Origin: Halobacteriales archaeon SW_5_70_135
GTDB taxonomy: Archaea > Halobacteriota > Halobacteria > Halobacteriales > SW-7-71-33
Assembly: GCA_003022865.1 (NCBI GenBank)
Contig: PXSK01000011.1
Span: 1 to 60,220 of the forward strand
Reading direction: 5' to 3'
Length of the DNA: 60,220 nucleotides
Made by a program: the position numbers and the translations under genes. The first letter of the stretch is position 1, and the number at the start of each line of letters is the position of its first letter. The notes beneath the pieces are model-generated. The model had not been told where the DNA came from. It searched no databases and saw nothing but the letters and a program-made list of their open reading frames with translations. Positions 51,696-59,991 of the stretch are shown in pieces.

Positions 51696-51889
51696 ATGTA
51701 CGACTTGACAGCCTTCCAGCGTGACCTCCTGTACACGATCGCGGGGCTCGACGAGCCTCACGGGCTGGCGATCAAGGAGTCGAGAAGGGCCAGCGCGACC
51801 GCCGCACCAACTACTATACCCTGACCCGTCGCGGTCGCCGCGAACTCGAAGACCGACGCGAGTGGGAGAACGAGTACATCGACGTGTAG
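51696..51889 (+). pseudogene. PadR-type transcriptional regulator with internal deletion
   Basis: The start is a typical haloarchaeal PadR N-terminus: M-Y-D-L-T-A-F-Q-R-D-L-L-Y-T-I-A-G-L-D-E-P-H-G-L-A-I-K-E split over the first 28 codons. The end, E-K-G-Q-R-D-R-R-T-N-Y-Y-T-L-T-R-R-G-R-R and E-W-E-N-E-Y-I-D-V-stop, is also typical, but in another frame. Between them, at 51779-51782, roughly 27-29 codons are missing: the second half of the winged helix (usually H-G-R-L-Y-P-N-L-D-T-L-V). The frame changes at the junction, so translation stops after about 43 codons. This looks like an inactivated regulator or an assembly collapse. Its stop abuts the AI-2E family gene. Confidence 0.75.
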
Positions 51890-53269
51890 CTACCGCCCGT
51901 CCGGACCGTTCCCCTCTCCGGCGTCACCGCCCGAGTCTCCGTCTCCGTCGGCGTCGGTCTCGCTCTCGTCTCCGACGTCACCATCCGGGTCCCCGTCGGC
52001 GTCGGTCCCGCTCTCGATTGACTCCTCCGTGTCGTCACCGGGGCTCTCCGCGGCCGAGGTGCCGGGGTCGCCGCGTCCCCGAGTCGGGTCCGGCGCCGGG
52101 TCGCCGCCGTCGACGGCGACCGACTGTCCGCCGCCCGGGTCGGGCACGTTCATGTTCGTCGGGTCGATCGAGTACGGCGCCAGCCGACGCTCGTCGAGTA
52201 ACTCGGGGAGGACAATACGCCCGAAGTGCGTGATGAGCACGAGCAGCACCGGCCCGAGGAAGATGCCGTACCAGCCGAACAGCAGCGGTCCGAAAGTGTA
52301 CGCGAGCAACACCGTGCCGACGTGGAGGCTGCCGGCGGCGACGTACGGCCGCAGGACGAAGTCCGGCAGTGCGCCGATGACGACGAAGGAGACCGCGAAG
52401 AAGACCAGCGGGTACCAGAGGAACTCCGTCCCCATGGTGACCGCGACGGCGGTGAGGTAGAGCCCGACGGGCACGTAGATGACGAGGATGCCGACGACGG
52501 GGACGAGACTGCCGACGGCCATCAACAGCCCGATGAGGACGGGATAGTTCATCTCCAGGCCGGCGGGGGCGACGAATGTGTCGAGCGCGCTGTAGACGAC
52601 CGCCGCGAGGATCGCCGTCAGAAAGGAGTTCAGCAGGTTCCCGAAGAAGACGTTCTGGAAGTCCCGGTCGACGGCGCGAACGAACTCCAACATGACGCCC
52701 TCGTCGTCGTCGAACTTCCCCTGCACCCACCGGCTCAGGCGACGGCCGTCCTTCAGCAGGTAGTAGGCGATGACGGTCATCAGAAAGAGGTTGAGACCGA
52801 CGGTGCCGAGGAAGCCGGCGACGCCGAGCACCTGGCCGAGGAACTCCCCCGCGAGTCCCTGGACGTCCGAGTCCGAGAGGACCGACCCGGGGTCCGAGAG
52901 GAAGGCTCCCGGATTCTCGAACAGGCCGCTGACGTCGCTCAGGTCGACGCCGAGCAGCTCACCGAGCCGGGTCCGGAGCTCGCTGAGGTCGTTCCGGTCG
53001 GTGAACCGCGCGAACTCCTGGGCGCCGAGCAACAGCGTGTACGCCAACAGCAGGAGGATCGGCACCGCGAGCGTCAGCAGCGAGCCGGCGGCCGCGAGCG
53101 CCCGACTGTCGACGTACCGCCGCAGCCGGTCGTAGACGGGGCGGGTGGCGTAGTAGACGAACAGACCGAAGAGGATGGTGCCGGTGAAGGCGGTGGCCGT
53201 CACCGCCAGCGCGAGCACGAGCCCCGCGCCGATCACCACCCAGACGGCCCGTGCCCTGTTCACGTCCAC
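51890..53269 (-). CDS. AI-2E family transporter (UPF0118/PerM-like)
   Basis: A 459-residue membrane exporter-like protein of the AI-2E/PerM family, with about eight membrane helices. Recognisable segments are L-F-G-L-F-V-Y-Y-A-T-R-P-V-Y, A-Y-Y-L-L-K-D-G-R-R-L, and P-V-V-G-I-L-V-I-Y-V-P-V, plus G-P-V-L-L-V-L-I at the end of the conserved part. Bacterial relatives export AI-2 or act as Na/H antiporters; the archaeal substrate is unknown. The C-terminal 70 residues are an acidic, low-complexity tail. GAGGAG eight bases before GTG 53269 fixes the start; an alternative ATG lies at 53350. Confidence 0.85.
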   Translation of the reverse strand: MDVNRARAVWVVIGAGLVLALAVTATAFTGTILFGLFVYYATRPVYDRLRRYVDSRALAAAGSLLTLAVPILLLLAYTLLLGAQEFARFTDRNDLSELRTRLGELLGVDLSDVSGLFENPGAFLSDPGSVLSDSDVQGLAGEFLGQVLGVAGFLGTVGLNLFLMTVIAYYLLKDGRRLSRWVQGKFDDDEGVMLEFVRAVDRDFQNVFFGNLLNSFLTAILAAVVYSALDTFVAPAGLEMNYPVLIGLLMAVGSLVPVVGILVIYVPVGLYLTAVAVTMGTEFLWYPLVFFAVSFVVIGALPDFVLRPYVAAGSLHVGTVLLAYTFGPLLFGWYGIFLGPVLLVLITHFGRIVLPELLDERRLAPYSIDPTNMNVPDPGGGQSVAVDGGDPAPDPTRGRGDPGTSAAESPGDDTEESIESGTDADGDPDGDVGDESETDADGDGDSGGDAGEGNGPDGR

Positions 53270-53370
53270 GCCGGCACTCCTCGGTCGGACGACAAATACA
53301 TTGTGGCGAACCCCCGAAACGGCCGGGTTCGCGTCGCCGTCGGCCATCATAAGGCGGTGTGAAGAACATA

Positions 53371-53380
53371 CTTATATATA
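53371..53380. promoter_or_regulatory. Near-symmetrical TATA element between divergent transporter genes
   Basis: CTTATATATA lies 21-30 bases before the GTG at 53401 and about 20-30 bases before the alternative ATG at 53350 on the other strand. It is well placed to drive the MgtC gene, and could work in both directions. Confidence 0.6.
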
Positions 53381-53400
53381 TGCCTCTATAGAGCACGTCC

Positions 53401-54690
53401 GTGATCGGACCCACAGGGGGCGCGGTCGGGCCGGAACTCCTGGCCGGCGAGGTTGCCAGGGTCGCCGCCGCGACGGCGCTCGGGCTGTTCATGGGGCTAG
53501 AGCGGGAGTGGTCCCGCAAGTCCGCCGGTGTGCGGACGTTCGCGCTCATTGCGATGCTGGGGGCGGTGTTCACGCTGCTCGCGGCCGCCGCCGTGCCGGG
53601 CGGCGACCTGCTGGTCGTCGCCGGCGCGGCGCTGGTGGTGTTGCAGGGTGCCGCCCTCGCCGGTCGCGGTCTGTTGGACGACGATCGGGGACTGGCACTC
53701 ACGACGTCGGCGTCGATGCTGGCCGCCTACGGCGTCGGCGTGCTCGTCGCCGCCGACCGCTACCTCGCCGGTGTCGTCGTCGCGGTGCTCTCTGCGGTCT
53801 TGCTCGTGTTCAAGCGGGAACTGCACTCGCTGGCGCTCGGGCTCGACCGCGCCGAGCTGCGCTCGGTCGCGGAGTTCGCCATCCTCGCGTTCGTCGTGTT
53901 GCCGCTGCTGCCGACGGAGCCGGTCGGCACCTTCGGCGTCGAGGTCGACGCCCGTGCGGTGTGGGCCATGGTCGTGTTCGTCGCCGCCATCGGCATCGTC
54001 AACTACGTTCTCGTCGCCAACTACGGCGGTCGCGGCATCGCCGTCACCGGCTTCGTCGGCGGCCTCGCGTCGTCGACGGCCGTCGTCGGCAGCATGGTCG
54101 ACCACGTCCGCCGGGACCCCGAGGCCACCTCCTTCGCGCTGGCAGGGGTCCTGCTGGCGAACGCCGCGATGGCGCTTCGCAACCTCGCCATCGTCGCACC
54201 CTTCGCCCTCTCGTGGGAGTTCCTCCTCCGAGCGGGCGCGCCGCTCGGCACGGTAGCCGTCGGCGGCGTCGTCGTCGCCGCCTTCGTCGCCGACTGGTCC
54301 CACGAGACCGAGGTCGACCTCGACAGCCCGTTCTCGACACGCAACGCTCTGGCGTTCGGCGCCCTCTTTCTGTGCATCGTCGTCGTCACCGCCGTCGCGA
54401 GCGCCCGTCTCGGCGCTGGCGGCTTCCTGGTCGCGGCGGCACTGTCGGGGCTGGTGTCGAGCGCCGGCGCCGCCGGCTCCGGGGCGCTGCTGTACCAGCG
54501 CGGTGCCGTCTCCGCCGAGGTGGCCGTCGCCGGCATCCTCGCCGCTACCGCGGTGTCGATCGCGGTTAAGTCCGGACTGGTGTTCGCCGGCGGCGACCGC
54601 CGGCTCGCCCGTCGCGTGACGGCCTGGAGCACCGTCCTCGTCGTCGGCGCCGGTGCCGTAGCGCTGGCGGGCTTTCTCGGCGGCACGTAG
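53401..54690 (+). CDS. MgtC/SapB family protein with DUF4010
   Basis: A 429-residue membrane protein. The first part is the MgtC N-terminal domain: A-T-A-L-G-L-F-M-G-L-E-R-E-W-S and V-R-T-F-A-L-I-A-M-L-G, the latter a signature of this family. The second part is DUF4010, with G-G-L-A-S-S-T-A-V-V-G-S-M and many hydrophobic helices. The long two-domain form is common in archaea; it is linked to magnesium or general ion homeostasis, but is not experimentally defined. The GTG at 53401 follows the TATA element directly, suggesting a leaderless mRNA. Confidence 0.87.
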   Translation: MIGPTGGAVGPELLAGEVARVAAATALGLFMGLEREWSRKSAGVRTFALIAMLGAVFTLLAAAAVPGGDLLVVAGAALVVLQGAALAGRGLLDDDRGLALTTSASMLAAYGVGVLVAADRYLAGVVVAVLSAVLLVFKRELHSLALGLDRAELRSVAEFAILAFVVLPLLPTEPVGTFGVEVDARAVWAMVVFVAAIGIVNYVLVANYGGRGIAVTGFVGGLASSTAVVGSMVDHVRRDPEATSFALAGVLLANAAMALRNLAIVAPFALSWEFLLRAGAPLGTVAVGGVVVAAFVADWSHETEVDLDSPFSTRNALAFGALFLCIVVVTAVASARLGAGGFLVAAALSGLVSSAGAAGSGALLYQRGAVSAEVAVAGILAATAVSIAVKSGLVFAGGDRRLARRVTAWSTVLVVGAGAVALAGFLGGT

Positions 54691-54698
54691 CACCCAAT

Positions 54699-54706
54699 TC
54701 CTTTAC
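54699..54706 (+). promoter_or_regulatory. TATA-like box of the aminotransferase gene
   Basis: CCTTTACA lies 26-33 bases before the ATG at 54732, directly after the MgtC stop. Confidence 0.5.
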
Positions 54707-54731
54707 AACCGGGGCCGACGTCCGCGGTACC

Positions 54732-56102
54732 ATGGACCGACACACCGCCGAGCCGGAGGTGCGAAACGTGCCGGGCGAGCGCGCCCGGGAGTGGGTCGAG
54801 TACCACCACGAGGTCGCCGCCCCGTCGACGTACGTCTACGACTTCGTCTGGGACTTCCTCGCGGACGCCGAGGGCCCCTTCGTCACCGACGTCGACGGCA
54901 ACGTCCTGCTCGACTTCACGAGTCACGTCGCCGCCGCCCCGCTCGGCTACAATAACCCGAAGATCGCCGACAAACTGGCGGCCTTCGACCTCCCCGACCC
55001 GGGGAAGATCGCCGGCCAGGACTTCTACGTCTCCGGCGGCTGGCCCCCCGACGACGCCGACTTCCCCGGTCCCGCGGAGCTGATGCACCGGCTGCGCGAC
55101 GCCGCCAGTCACTACGGCGCCGAGCGGGTGTTCCTCTCGAACTCCGGCGCCGAGGCCGTCGAGAACGCCGTCAAGGTCTGCTACGACCACGTCGAGGGCG
55201 ACTACGGCGTCTGCTTCCAGGGTGCCTTCCACGGGCGCACGCTCGGCACGCTGTCGCTCAACCGCTCGAAGGCGAAGTACCGCGACCGCTTTCCGCAGAT
55301 CGACGGCGTCCACGACGTTCCGTTCTGTCGCGACCGCGGCTGCACGCCGGAGACCTGCTCCTGTGGGTTCTTCCACGAGGACCGCTCCGGCGACCCCACC
55401 TCGCAGCTGCGGAAGGCGCTCGGCGAGACGGGCTACGTCAACCCCGACCGGACCGCCTACGTCGTCCTCGAACCCGTCCAGGGCGAGGGCGGCTACTACG
55501 TGCCCAGTGACTCGTTCATGGAGGAGATCGCCGACCTCTGTGACACACACGACGTGCCGCTGATCGTCGACGAGATACAGTCCGGCATGGGTCGCACCGG
55601 TGAGATGTGGGGCTCCGACCACTTCGCCGTCGAGCCGGACGTGCTCACCGTCGCCAAGGGCGCCCGCGTCGGCGCCACGATCTCCACGAGCGACATCTTC
55701 CCCGAGGAGAAGGGCCGCATCTCCTCGACGTGGGGCGCCGGCGACGTCGTCGCCAGCCTCCAGGGGGCGCTCACCCTCGAAGCCATCGAGGAACACGACC
55801 TGCTGGACAACGCGGCCCGCATGGGGCGACACCTCGACGAACTCGTCGCGGACGCCGACCTCCCCGCGGTGGTCGACCGGCGCGGCCTGGGACTGATGTT
55901 CGCGGTCGAGTTCGCCACGGCCGAGACCAGAGACGCCGTCGTCGAGCGGGCCTTCCGCAACGGACTGCTCACGCTCGGCTGTGGCACGAAGTCGCTGCGG
56001 ATGCTGCCGCCGCTCGACGTCACCGAGCGGGAGATCGAGACGGCGGTCGAACTGTTCGAGGAGACCGTCCGCGAGGCGACCGCCGCCGAGGCGGCCGACT
56101 GA
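54732..56102 (+). CDS. Class III aminotransferase
   Basis: A 456-residue PLP-dependent class III (omega/4-aminobutyrate-type) aminotransferase. The PLP-contact motif V-F-L-S-N-S-G-A-E-A-V-E-N-A, F-H-G-R-T-L-G-T-L-S, the cofactor Asp in L-I-V-D-E-I-Q-S-G-M-G-R-T-G and the Schiff-base Lys in T-V-A-K-G-A-R-V-G-A are all present. Near residue 200 is a cysteine-rich insert, C-R-D-R-G-C-T-P-E-T-C-S-C-G, that could bind a metal; I believe haloarchaeal relatives share it. The substrate may be 4-aminobutyrate, ornithine or another omega-amino compound, and related archaeal enzymes also act as amino acid racemases. Confidence 0.9.
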   Translation: MDRHTAEPEVRNVPGERAREWVEYHHEVAAPSTYVYDFVWDFLADAEGPFVTDVDGNVLLDFTSHVAAAPLGYNNPKIADKLAAFDLPDPGKIAGQDFYVSGGWPPDDADFPGPAELMHRLRDAASHYGAERVFLSNSGAEAVENAVKVCYDHVEGDYGVCFQGAFHGRTLGTLSLNRSKAKYRDRFPQIDGVHDVPFCRDRGCTPETCSCGFFHEDRSGDPTSQLRKALGETGYVNPDRTAYVVLEPVQGEGGYYVPSDSFMEEIADLCDTHDVPLIVDEIQSGMGRTGEMWGSDHFAVEPDVLTVAKGARVGATISTSDIFPEEKGRISSTWGAGDVVASLQGALTLEAIEEHDLLDNAARMGRHLDELVADADLPAVVDRRGLGLMFAVEFATAETRDAVVERAFRNGLLTLGCGTKSLRMLPPLDVTEREIETAVELFEETVREATAAEAAD

Positions 56103-56156
56103 GCCGACCGAGACCGAGACCCGTACGTTCAAGCCCGGCACGGCCGACCGACCGGT

Positions 56157-57191
56157 ATGGTGGTGAGCGACTCGCGGGCGACGGCCGCCGGCTTCCTCGG
56201 CGGTCTCGTCGTGCTCGGGCTGTTGGTGGTCGTCGTCGGCGTCGACCGCGTGGCCGGCGCGGTCGCCGGCGCCAGCCCCGTCGTCGCCGTCGCCGTCGTC
56301 GCCGTCGCCGTCGGCTGGCTCCTGGCGTGGGGACTGGTACTGCGGTCCGTGCTCGGCGCCCTCGGCATCGACATCTCCGCCGTGGGTGCCTTCCTGGTGT
56401 TCTCGGCGGCCACCTTCGCCAACAACGTCACCCCGTTCGGCCAGGCCGGCGGCGAGCCGCTGTCCGCCCTGCTGATCGCAGAGGTCGCCGACAGCGAGTA
56501 CGAGACCGGTCTCGCCGCCATCGCCAGCGTGGACGCGATCAACCTCGTCCCCTCGATCGGGCTGGCGACGCTCGGGCTGGGCTTCTACGCCGTGACGACC
56601 ACGCTCGGCAGTCGCCTGGAGGTCGTCGGCGCCTCGATCGGCCTGCTCGCCGCGGCGCTCGTGGTCGGTGCCGTCCTCGGGTGGCGCTACCGCGACGGCG
56701 TCGAGGCGACGGTCGCCCGGCTGGTGACGCCGCTCGTCCGGACCGTCGCCCGCGTCTGGCCCGGGCGACGGCCGCCGGCGCCCGACGCCGTCGCCGGTCG
56801 GGTCGCGGGCTTTTTCGCGACGATCGAGCACATCGCCGGCGACCGCCGCCGACTGGCGGCCGCGCTCGCGTTCTCGACGCTCGGGTGGCTCGGACTGACC
56901 GCCGCACTGTGGCTGTCGCTGCTCTCCCTGGGCCACGCGACGCCGTTCGCGGCCGCCATGCTCGCCGTGCCCGCCGGAACGGTCGCCTCGGTCACGCCGC
57001 TGCCCGGCGGGCTGGGCGGCGTCGAGGCCGTCCAGATCGGCCTGCTCGCGGCCGTCACCGGCGTCGGCGCCGAGGCGCTCACCGCGGCGGTGCTCGTCCA
57101 CCGCGGCGCGACGTACTGGCTGCCGATCCTCGTCGGCGGCGCCGCGTCCTCGGCGCTGGGCGTCTCCGAGACGGTCGTCGAGGACGCCTGA
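56157..57191 (+). CDS. Flippase-like (UPF0104/LPG synthase TM) protein
   Basis: A 344-residue polytopic membrane protein of the lysylphosphatidylglycerol synthase transmembrane/UPF0104 family. It shows N-N-V-T-P-F-G-Q-A-G-G-E-P near residue 90 and P-L-P-G-G-L-G-G-V-E-A near the C-terminus, the two conserved motifs of the group. Such proteins are predicted lipid or glycolipid flippases. The domain is the same type as the C-terminal half of the glycosyltransferase fusion at 4406-6280, so a lipid-linked sugar role is possible. It starts at ATG 56157, 54 bases after the aminotransferase stop. Confidence 0.85.
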   Translation: MVVSDSRATAAGFLGGLVVLGLLVVVVGVDRVAGAVAGASPVVAVAVVAVAVGWLLAWGLVLRSVLGALGIDISAVGAFLVFSAATFANNVTPFGQAGGEPLSALLIAEVADSEYETGLAAIASVDAINLVPSIGLATLGLGFYAVTTTLGSRLEVVGASIGLLAAALVVGAVLGWRYRDGVEATVARLVTPLVRTVARVWPGRRPPAPDAVAGRVAGFFATIEHIAGDRRRLAAALAFSTLGWLGLTAALWLSLLSLGHATPFAAAMLAVPAGTVASVTPLPGGLGGVEAVQIGLLAAVTGVGAEALTAAVLVHRGATYWLPILVGGAASSALGVSETVVEDA

Positions 57192-57251
57192 CGGCGACGG
57201 AGCGCCGCGAACCCGTCGGGCAGCGACGCGACGGTCGCGCCGATGACGACG

Positions 57252-57260
57252 CGCTTAACT
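57252..57260 (+). promoter_or_regulatory. TATA-like box of the S19e gene
   Basis: GCTTAACTG lies about 24-32 bases before the ATG at 57284, the usual spacing. Confidence 0.45.
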
Positions 57261-57283
57261 GACGCGGTCGGGAAGGCGCGGAC

Positions 57284-57745
57284 ATGGCCACGATGCACGA
57301 CGTCCCGGCGTCGGACCTGATCGACGCCCTCGCGGAGGAGTTCGCCGACCACGACGACGTCCGACGGCCGGACTGGATCGAGTACGTCAAAAGCGGTGCC
57401 GACGCCCGACTCCCCCCCGAGCAGGACGACTTCTGGGAGCGCCGCGTCGCCAGTCTCCTCCGGAAGGTCGCCGACGACGGTCCGGTCGGCGTCGAGCGTC
57501 TCTCCACGGCGTACGGCGGCACGAAACGGGGGTCGAACCGCTACCGCGTCGCGCCCGCCCACCGCGCCGACGGCTCCGGGAAGATCGTCCGCACCGCGCT
57601 CACCCAGCTCGAGGACGCCGGGCTGGTGCTCACGGCCGACGGCGAGGGTCGCCGGGTGACTCCCGAGGGGAAGAGCCTGCTCGACGAGACCGCCGACGCG
57701 GTCATGGAATCGCTCGACCGGGACGACCTCCAGCGGTACGCCTGA
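57284..57745 (+). CDS. rps19e: 30S ribosomal protein S19e
   Basis: A 153-residue archaeal/eukaryotic-specific small-subunit protein, needed for 40S/30S maturation. It shows [12 protein letters not shown], the W-I-E-Y-V-K-S-G segment, [25 protein letters not shown] and [13 protein letters not shown], which together define the family. It is followed after 76 bases by the PDCD5 gene, a pairing found in many archaea. Confidence 0.95.
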   Translation: MATMHDVPASDLIDALAEEFADHDDVRRPDWIEYVKSGADARLPPEQDDFWERRVASLLRKVADDGPVGVERLSTAYGGTKRGSNRYRVAPAHRADGSGKIVRTALTQLEDAGLVLTADGEGRRVTPEGKSLLDETADAVMESLDRDDLQRYA

Positions 57746-57821
57746 CCGTCTCCCCCACCTCATCCCCGCCCTGGCTCGCCCCTCCGAAATCGTTTTGCGT
57801 GTGAGCGTCTCAGGAACGGAC

Positions 57822-58169
57822 ATGAGTGATAACCCCGACGAGGACGAACTCGACCGACTCCGGGAAGAGAGGATGGAGCAGCTGCAGGACCGTGACGGGG
57901 AGCAGGCACGCGAGCAGGCCAAGGCCCGCCAACAGCAGGCCGACGCCCAGCGCAAGGCCGTCCTCCGACAGTACCTCACCGACGGCGCCCGCAAGCGACT
58001 CAACTCGGTGAAGATGTCGAAGCCCGACTTCGGCGACCGCGTCGAGCAGCAGGTCGTCGCACTCGCCCAGAGCGGCCGCATCAAGGACCGCATCGACGAG
58101 GACCAGATGAGAGAGCTGCTGCGGGAACTCCAGCCCGACGACGACGGCTTCAACATCCGCCGTCGCTGA
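57822..58169 (+). CDS. DNA-binding protein, PDCD5 homologue
   Basis: A 115-residue PDCD5/DUF122 protein: a helical, charged N-terminus ([13 protein letters not shown]), the central [14 protein letters not shown] and the end [10 protein letters not shown]. It binds nucleic acid or chaperones in related organisms; its exact archaeal function is not settled. A T-rich patch near 57792-57797 precedes ATG 57822. It lies between S19e and the PP-loop protein, a typical archaeal order. Confidence 0.92.
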   Translation: MSDNPDEDELDRLREERMEQLQDRDGEQAREQAKARQQQADAQRKAVLRQYLTDGARKRLNSVKMSKPDFGDRVEQQVVALAQSGRIKDRIDEDQMRELLRELQPDDDGFNIRRR

Positions 58170-58179
58170 CCCGGTCGCG

Positions 58180-58782
58180 GTGCCCCGCCGGTCCGGCGAC
58201 GCGCCGACGGTCGCCGTCCTCTTCAGCGGCGGTCGCGACTCCGCGCTCGCCGCCCTCCTCCTCGCGCCCGCCTACGACGTGACGCTGGTGACCGGCAGCG
58301 CCGGTCTCACCGACGACTGGACATACGCTCGCGACGCCGCCCGTGCACTCGCCGCCGACGCCCGTGCGGTGCGACCGACCGAGAGGGGTACCGTCGGCGA
58401 TTTCGACCCCGACTTCCGCCGGGTCGATCTCGACGGCGACGTGTTCGAGACCGCCGCCCGCCGGGTCGTGGCCGACGGCCACCCGCGGGCGGCCGTCCAG
58501 CGGCTCCACGAGCACGCCCTCGAACGCGTCGCCGCACGGGCGTTCGACGCGGTGGCCGACGGCACCCGCGTCCGGGCGATGGCCGACCGTCGTCTCCGGG
58601 TGGAACGCGGCCCGAGCGAGACGGTCGGCCGCGCGGACTACGAGGGGGAACTCCGCGCGCTCGTCCGCGAGGGTGGCGGGTCGGTCACGGACCTGTTCCC
58701 CGAGCACGAGCAGAGCCGGGTGACGGGCCTGCGGGCGGGCGGCGACGAGGGCGAGAGCGGCGACGACGACGGGAAGAGTTAG
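58180..58782 (+). CDS. PP-loop ATPase-like protein (DUF7411-type), possibly shortened
   Basis: A 200-residue protein starting at GTG 58180, ten bases after PDCD5. The PP-loop V-L-F-S-G-G-R-D-S-A-L-A-A-L-L-L at residues 13-28 binds ATP for adenylation, as in asparagine synthase and tRNA-thiolating enzymes. Later parts, A-V-Q-R-L-H-E-H-A-L-E-R-V-A and F-D-A-V-A-D-G-T-R, are conserved. From memory, homologues carry a further ~35 residues between A-D-G-T-R and the G-P-S-E motif (including an R-x-D-D-R-x-P segment); here they seem absent in frame. The activity and substrate of the family are unknown. Confidence 0.75.
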   Translation: MPRRSGDAPTVAVLFSGGRDSALAALLLAPAYDVTLVTGSAGLTDDWTYARDAARALAADARAVRPTERGTVGDFDPDFRRVDLDGDVFETAARRVVADGHPRAAVQRLHEHALERVAARAFDAVADGTRVRAMADRRLRVERGPSETVGRADYEGELRALVREGGGSVTDLFPEHEQSRVTGLRAGGDEGESGDDDGKS

Positions 58783-58808
58783 GTCGAGGGCGCCGGTCGG
58801 GACTGGCG

Positions 58809-59855
58809 ATGGAGACGGACCACGAGGTCGTCGTCGGCGACGCCCGCGACCTGGCGAGTCTGCCCGACGACTCCGTAGAGCTGGTCGTCACCTCGCCGCC
58901 GTACCCCATGATCGAGTTGTGGGACGAGACGTTCGCGGCGCTGGACGACGGCGTCGCGGACGCGCTCGCGGCCGGCGAGGGCGAGCGCGCCTTCGAGTCG
59001 ATGCACGCCGTCCTGGACGCCGTCTGGGACGAGGTGGCTCGCGTGCTCGTCAAGGGTGGTGTGGCCTGCGTGAACGTCGGCGACGCCACCCGCACGCTCG
59101 ACCGCTTCCGGGTCTATCACAACCACGCACGGGTGGCCGCCGCGCTGGCCGAGCGCGGCCTGGAGCCGCTGCCGGACGTGGTCTGGCGCAAGCCCGCCAA
59201 CTCCGCGGCGAAGTTCATGGGCTCGGGTACGCTGCCGCCGAACGCCTACGTCACCCTGGAGCACGAGTACGTACTCGTCTTCCGCAACGGACCGCGACGG
59301 TCGTTCGAGCCCGGCGCGGAGCAGCGGTACGGGGCCGCCTACTTCTGGGAGGAGCGCAACGAGTGGTTCTCGGACGTCTGGACGGACGTCCGCGGCGTCG
59401 GGCAGGACCTCGACGACGCCGCCCGCGAGCGCTCCGGCGCGTACCCCTTCGAGATACCCTACCGCCTGGTCTGCATGTACTCGGTGTACGGCGACCGCGT
59501 GCTCGACCCGTTCTGGGGCACCGGCACGACCACACTGGCGGCGATGGCCGCCGGGCGGGACTCCGTCGGTGTCGAGATCGACCCCGAGTTAGTCGAGGCC
59601 TTCGAGGACCGCGTCGAGAGGGTACCCGACCTCTCCCGCCGGGTCGTCGAGCGACGCCTGCGCGAGCACGCCGTCTTCGTCAAGGAACGGCGCGCGGCCG
59701 GCGACCCGCCCGCGTACGAGGCCACGCGCTACGACACCCGCGTCGTCACGGAAGGCGAGCGGGCGATCCGACTGTACGCCGTCAACGACGTCGAGGCGAC
59801 CGAGTCGGCGTACGTCGCGATCCACGAGCCGGTGGCGTCGATGCCGGACGGGTGA
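58809..59855 (+). CDS. DNA N4-cytosine methyltransferase, Zim-like (CTAG)
   Basis: A 348-residue site-specific DNA methylase. The catalytic motif is T-S-P-P-Y-P-M at residues 28-34, characteristic of N4-cytosine/N6-adenine methylases. The SAM motif D-P-F-W-G-T-G-T-T-T-L-A-A comes after it, giving a beta-type motif order. A target-recognition region lies between (K-F-M-G-S-G-T-L-P-P-N-A-Y-V). It resembles the solitary haloarchaeal CTAG methylase Zim, which has no cognate restriction enzyme, and none is visible here. This name is probable, not certain. Confidence 0.78.
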   Translation: METDHEVVVGDARDLASLPDDSVELVVTSPPYPMIELWDETFAALDDGVADALAAGEGERAFESMHAVLDAVWDEVARVLVKGGVACVNVGDATRTLDRFRVYHNHARVAAALAERGLEPLPDVVWRKPANSAAKFMGSGTLPPNAYVTLEHEYVLVFRNGPRRSFEPGAEQRYGAAYFWEERNEWFSDVWTDVRGVGQDLDDAARERSGAYPFEIPYRLVCMYSVYGDRVLDPFWGTGTTTLAAMAAGRDSVGVEIDPELVEAFEDRVERVPDLSRRVVERRLREHAVFVKERRAAGDPPAYEATRYDTRVVTEGERAIRLYAVNDVEATESAYVAIHEPVASMPDG

Positions 59856-59991
59856 AGACTGTGGGCTGGCCGACCGTCGAGTCAAGCGGTCGTCAGCTCC
59901 TAGCTCTGACCGAAGGTCTTGTTTCTTATCCTGAAGTGAGACCCCACAGTTTCTACAAGTCGTCGAAGGCTGAGTGCCTTGGAGTCGACCC

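Noticed and set aside
54021-57101. A 1,000-codon open frame on the minus strand opposite the MgtC, aminotransferase and flippase genes
   Set aside because: It is antisense to three well-supported genes and composed of Gly/Arg/Asp-rich sequence that mirrors their codons; a GC-rich shadow.
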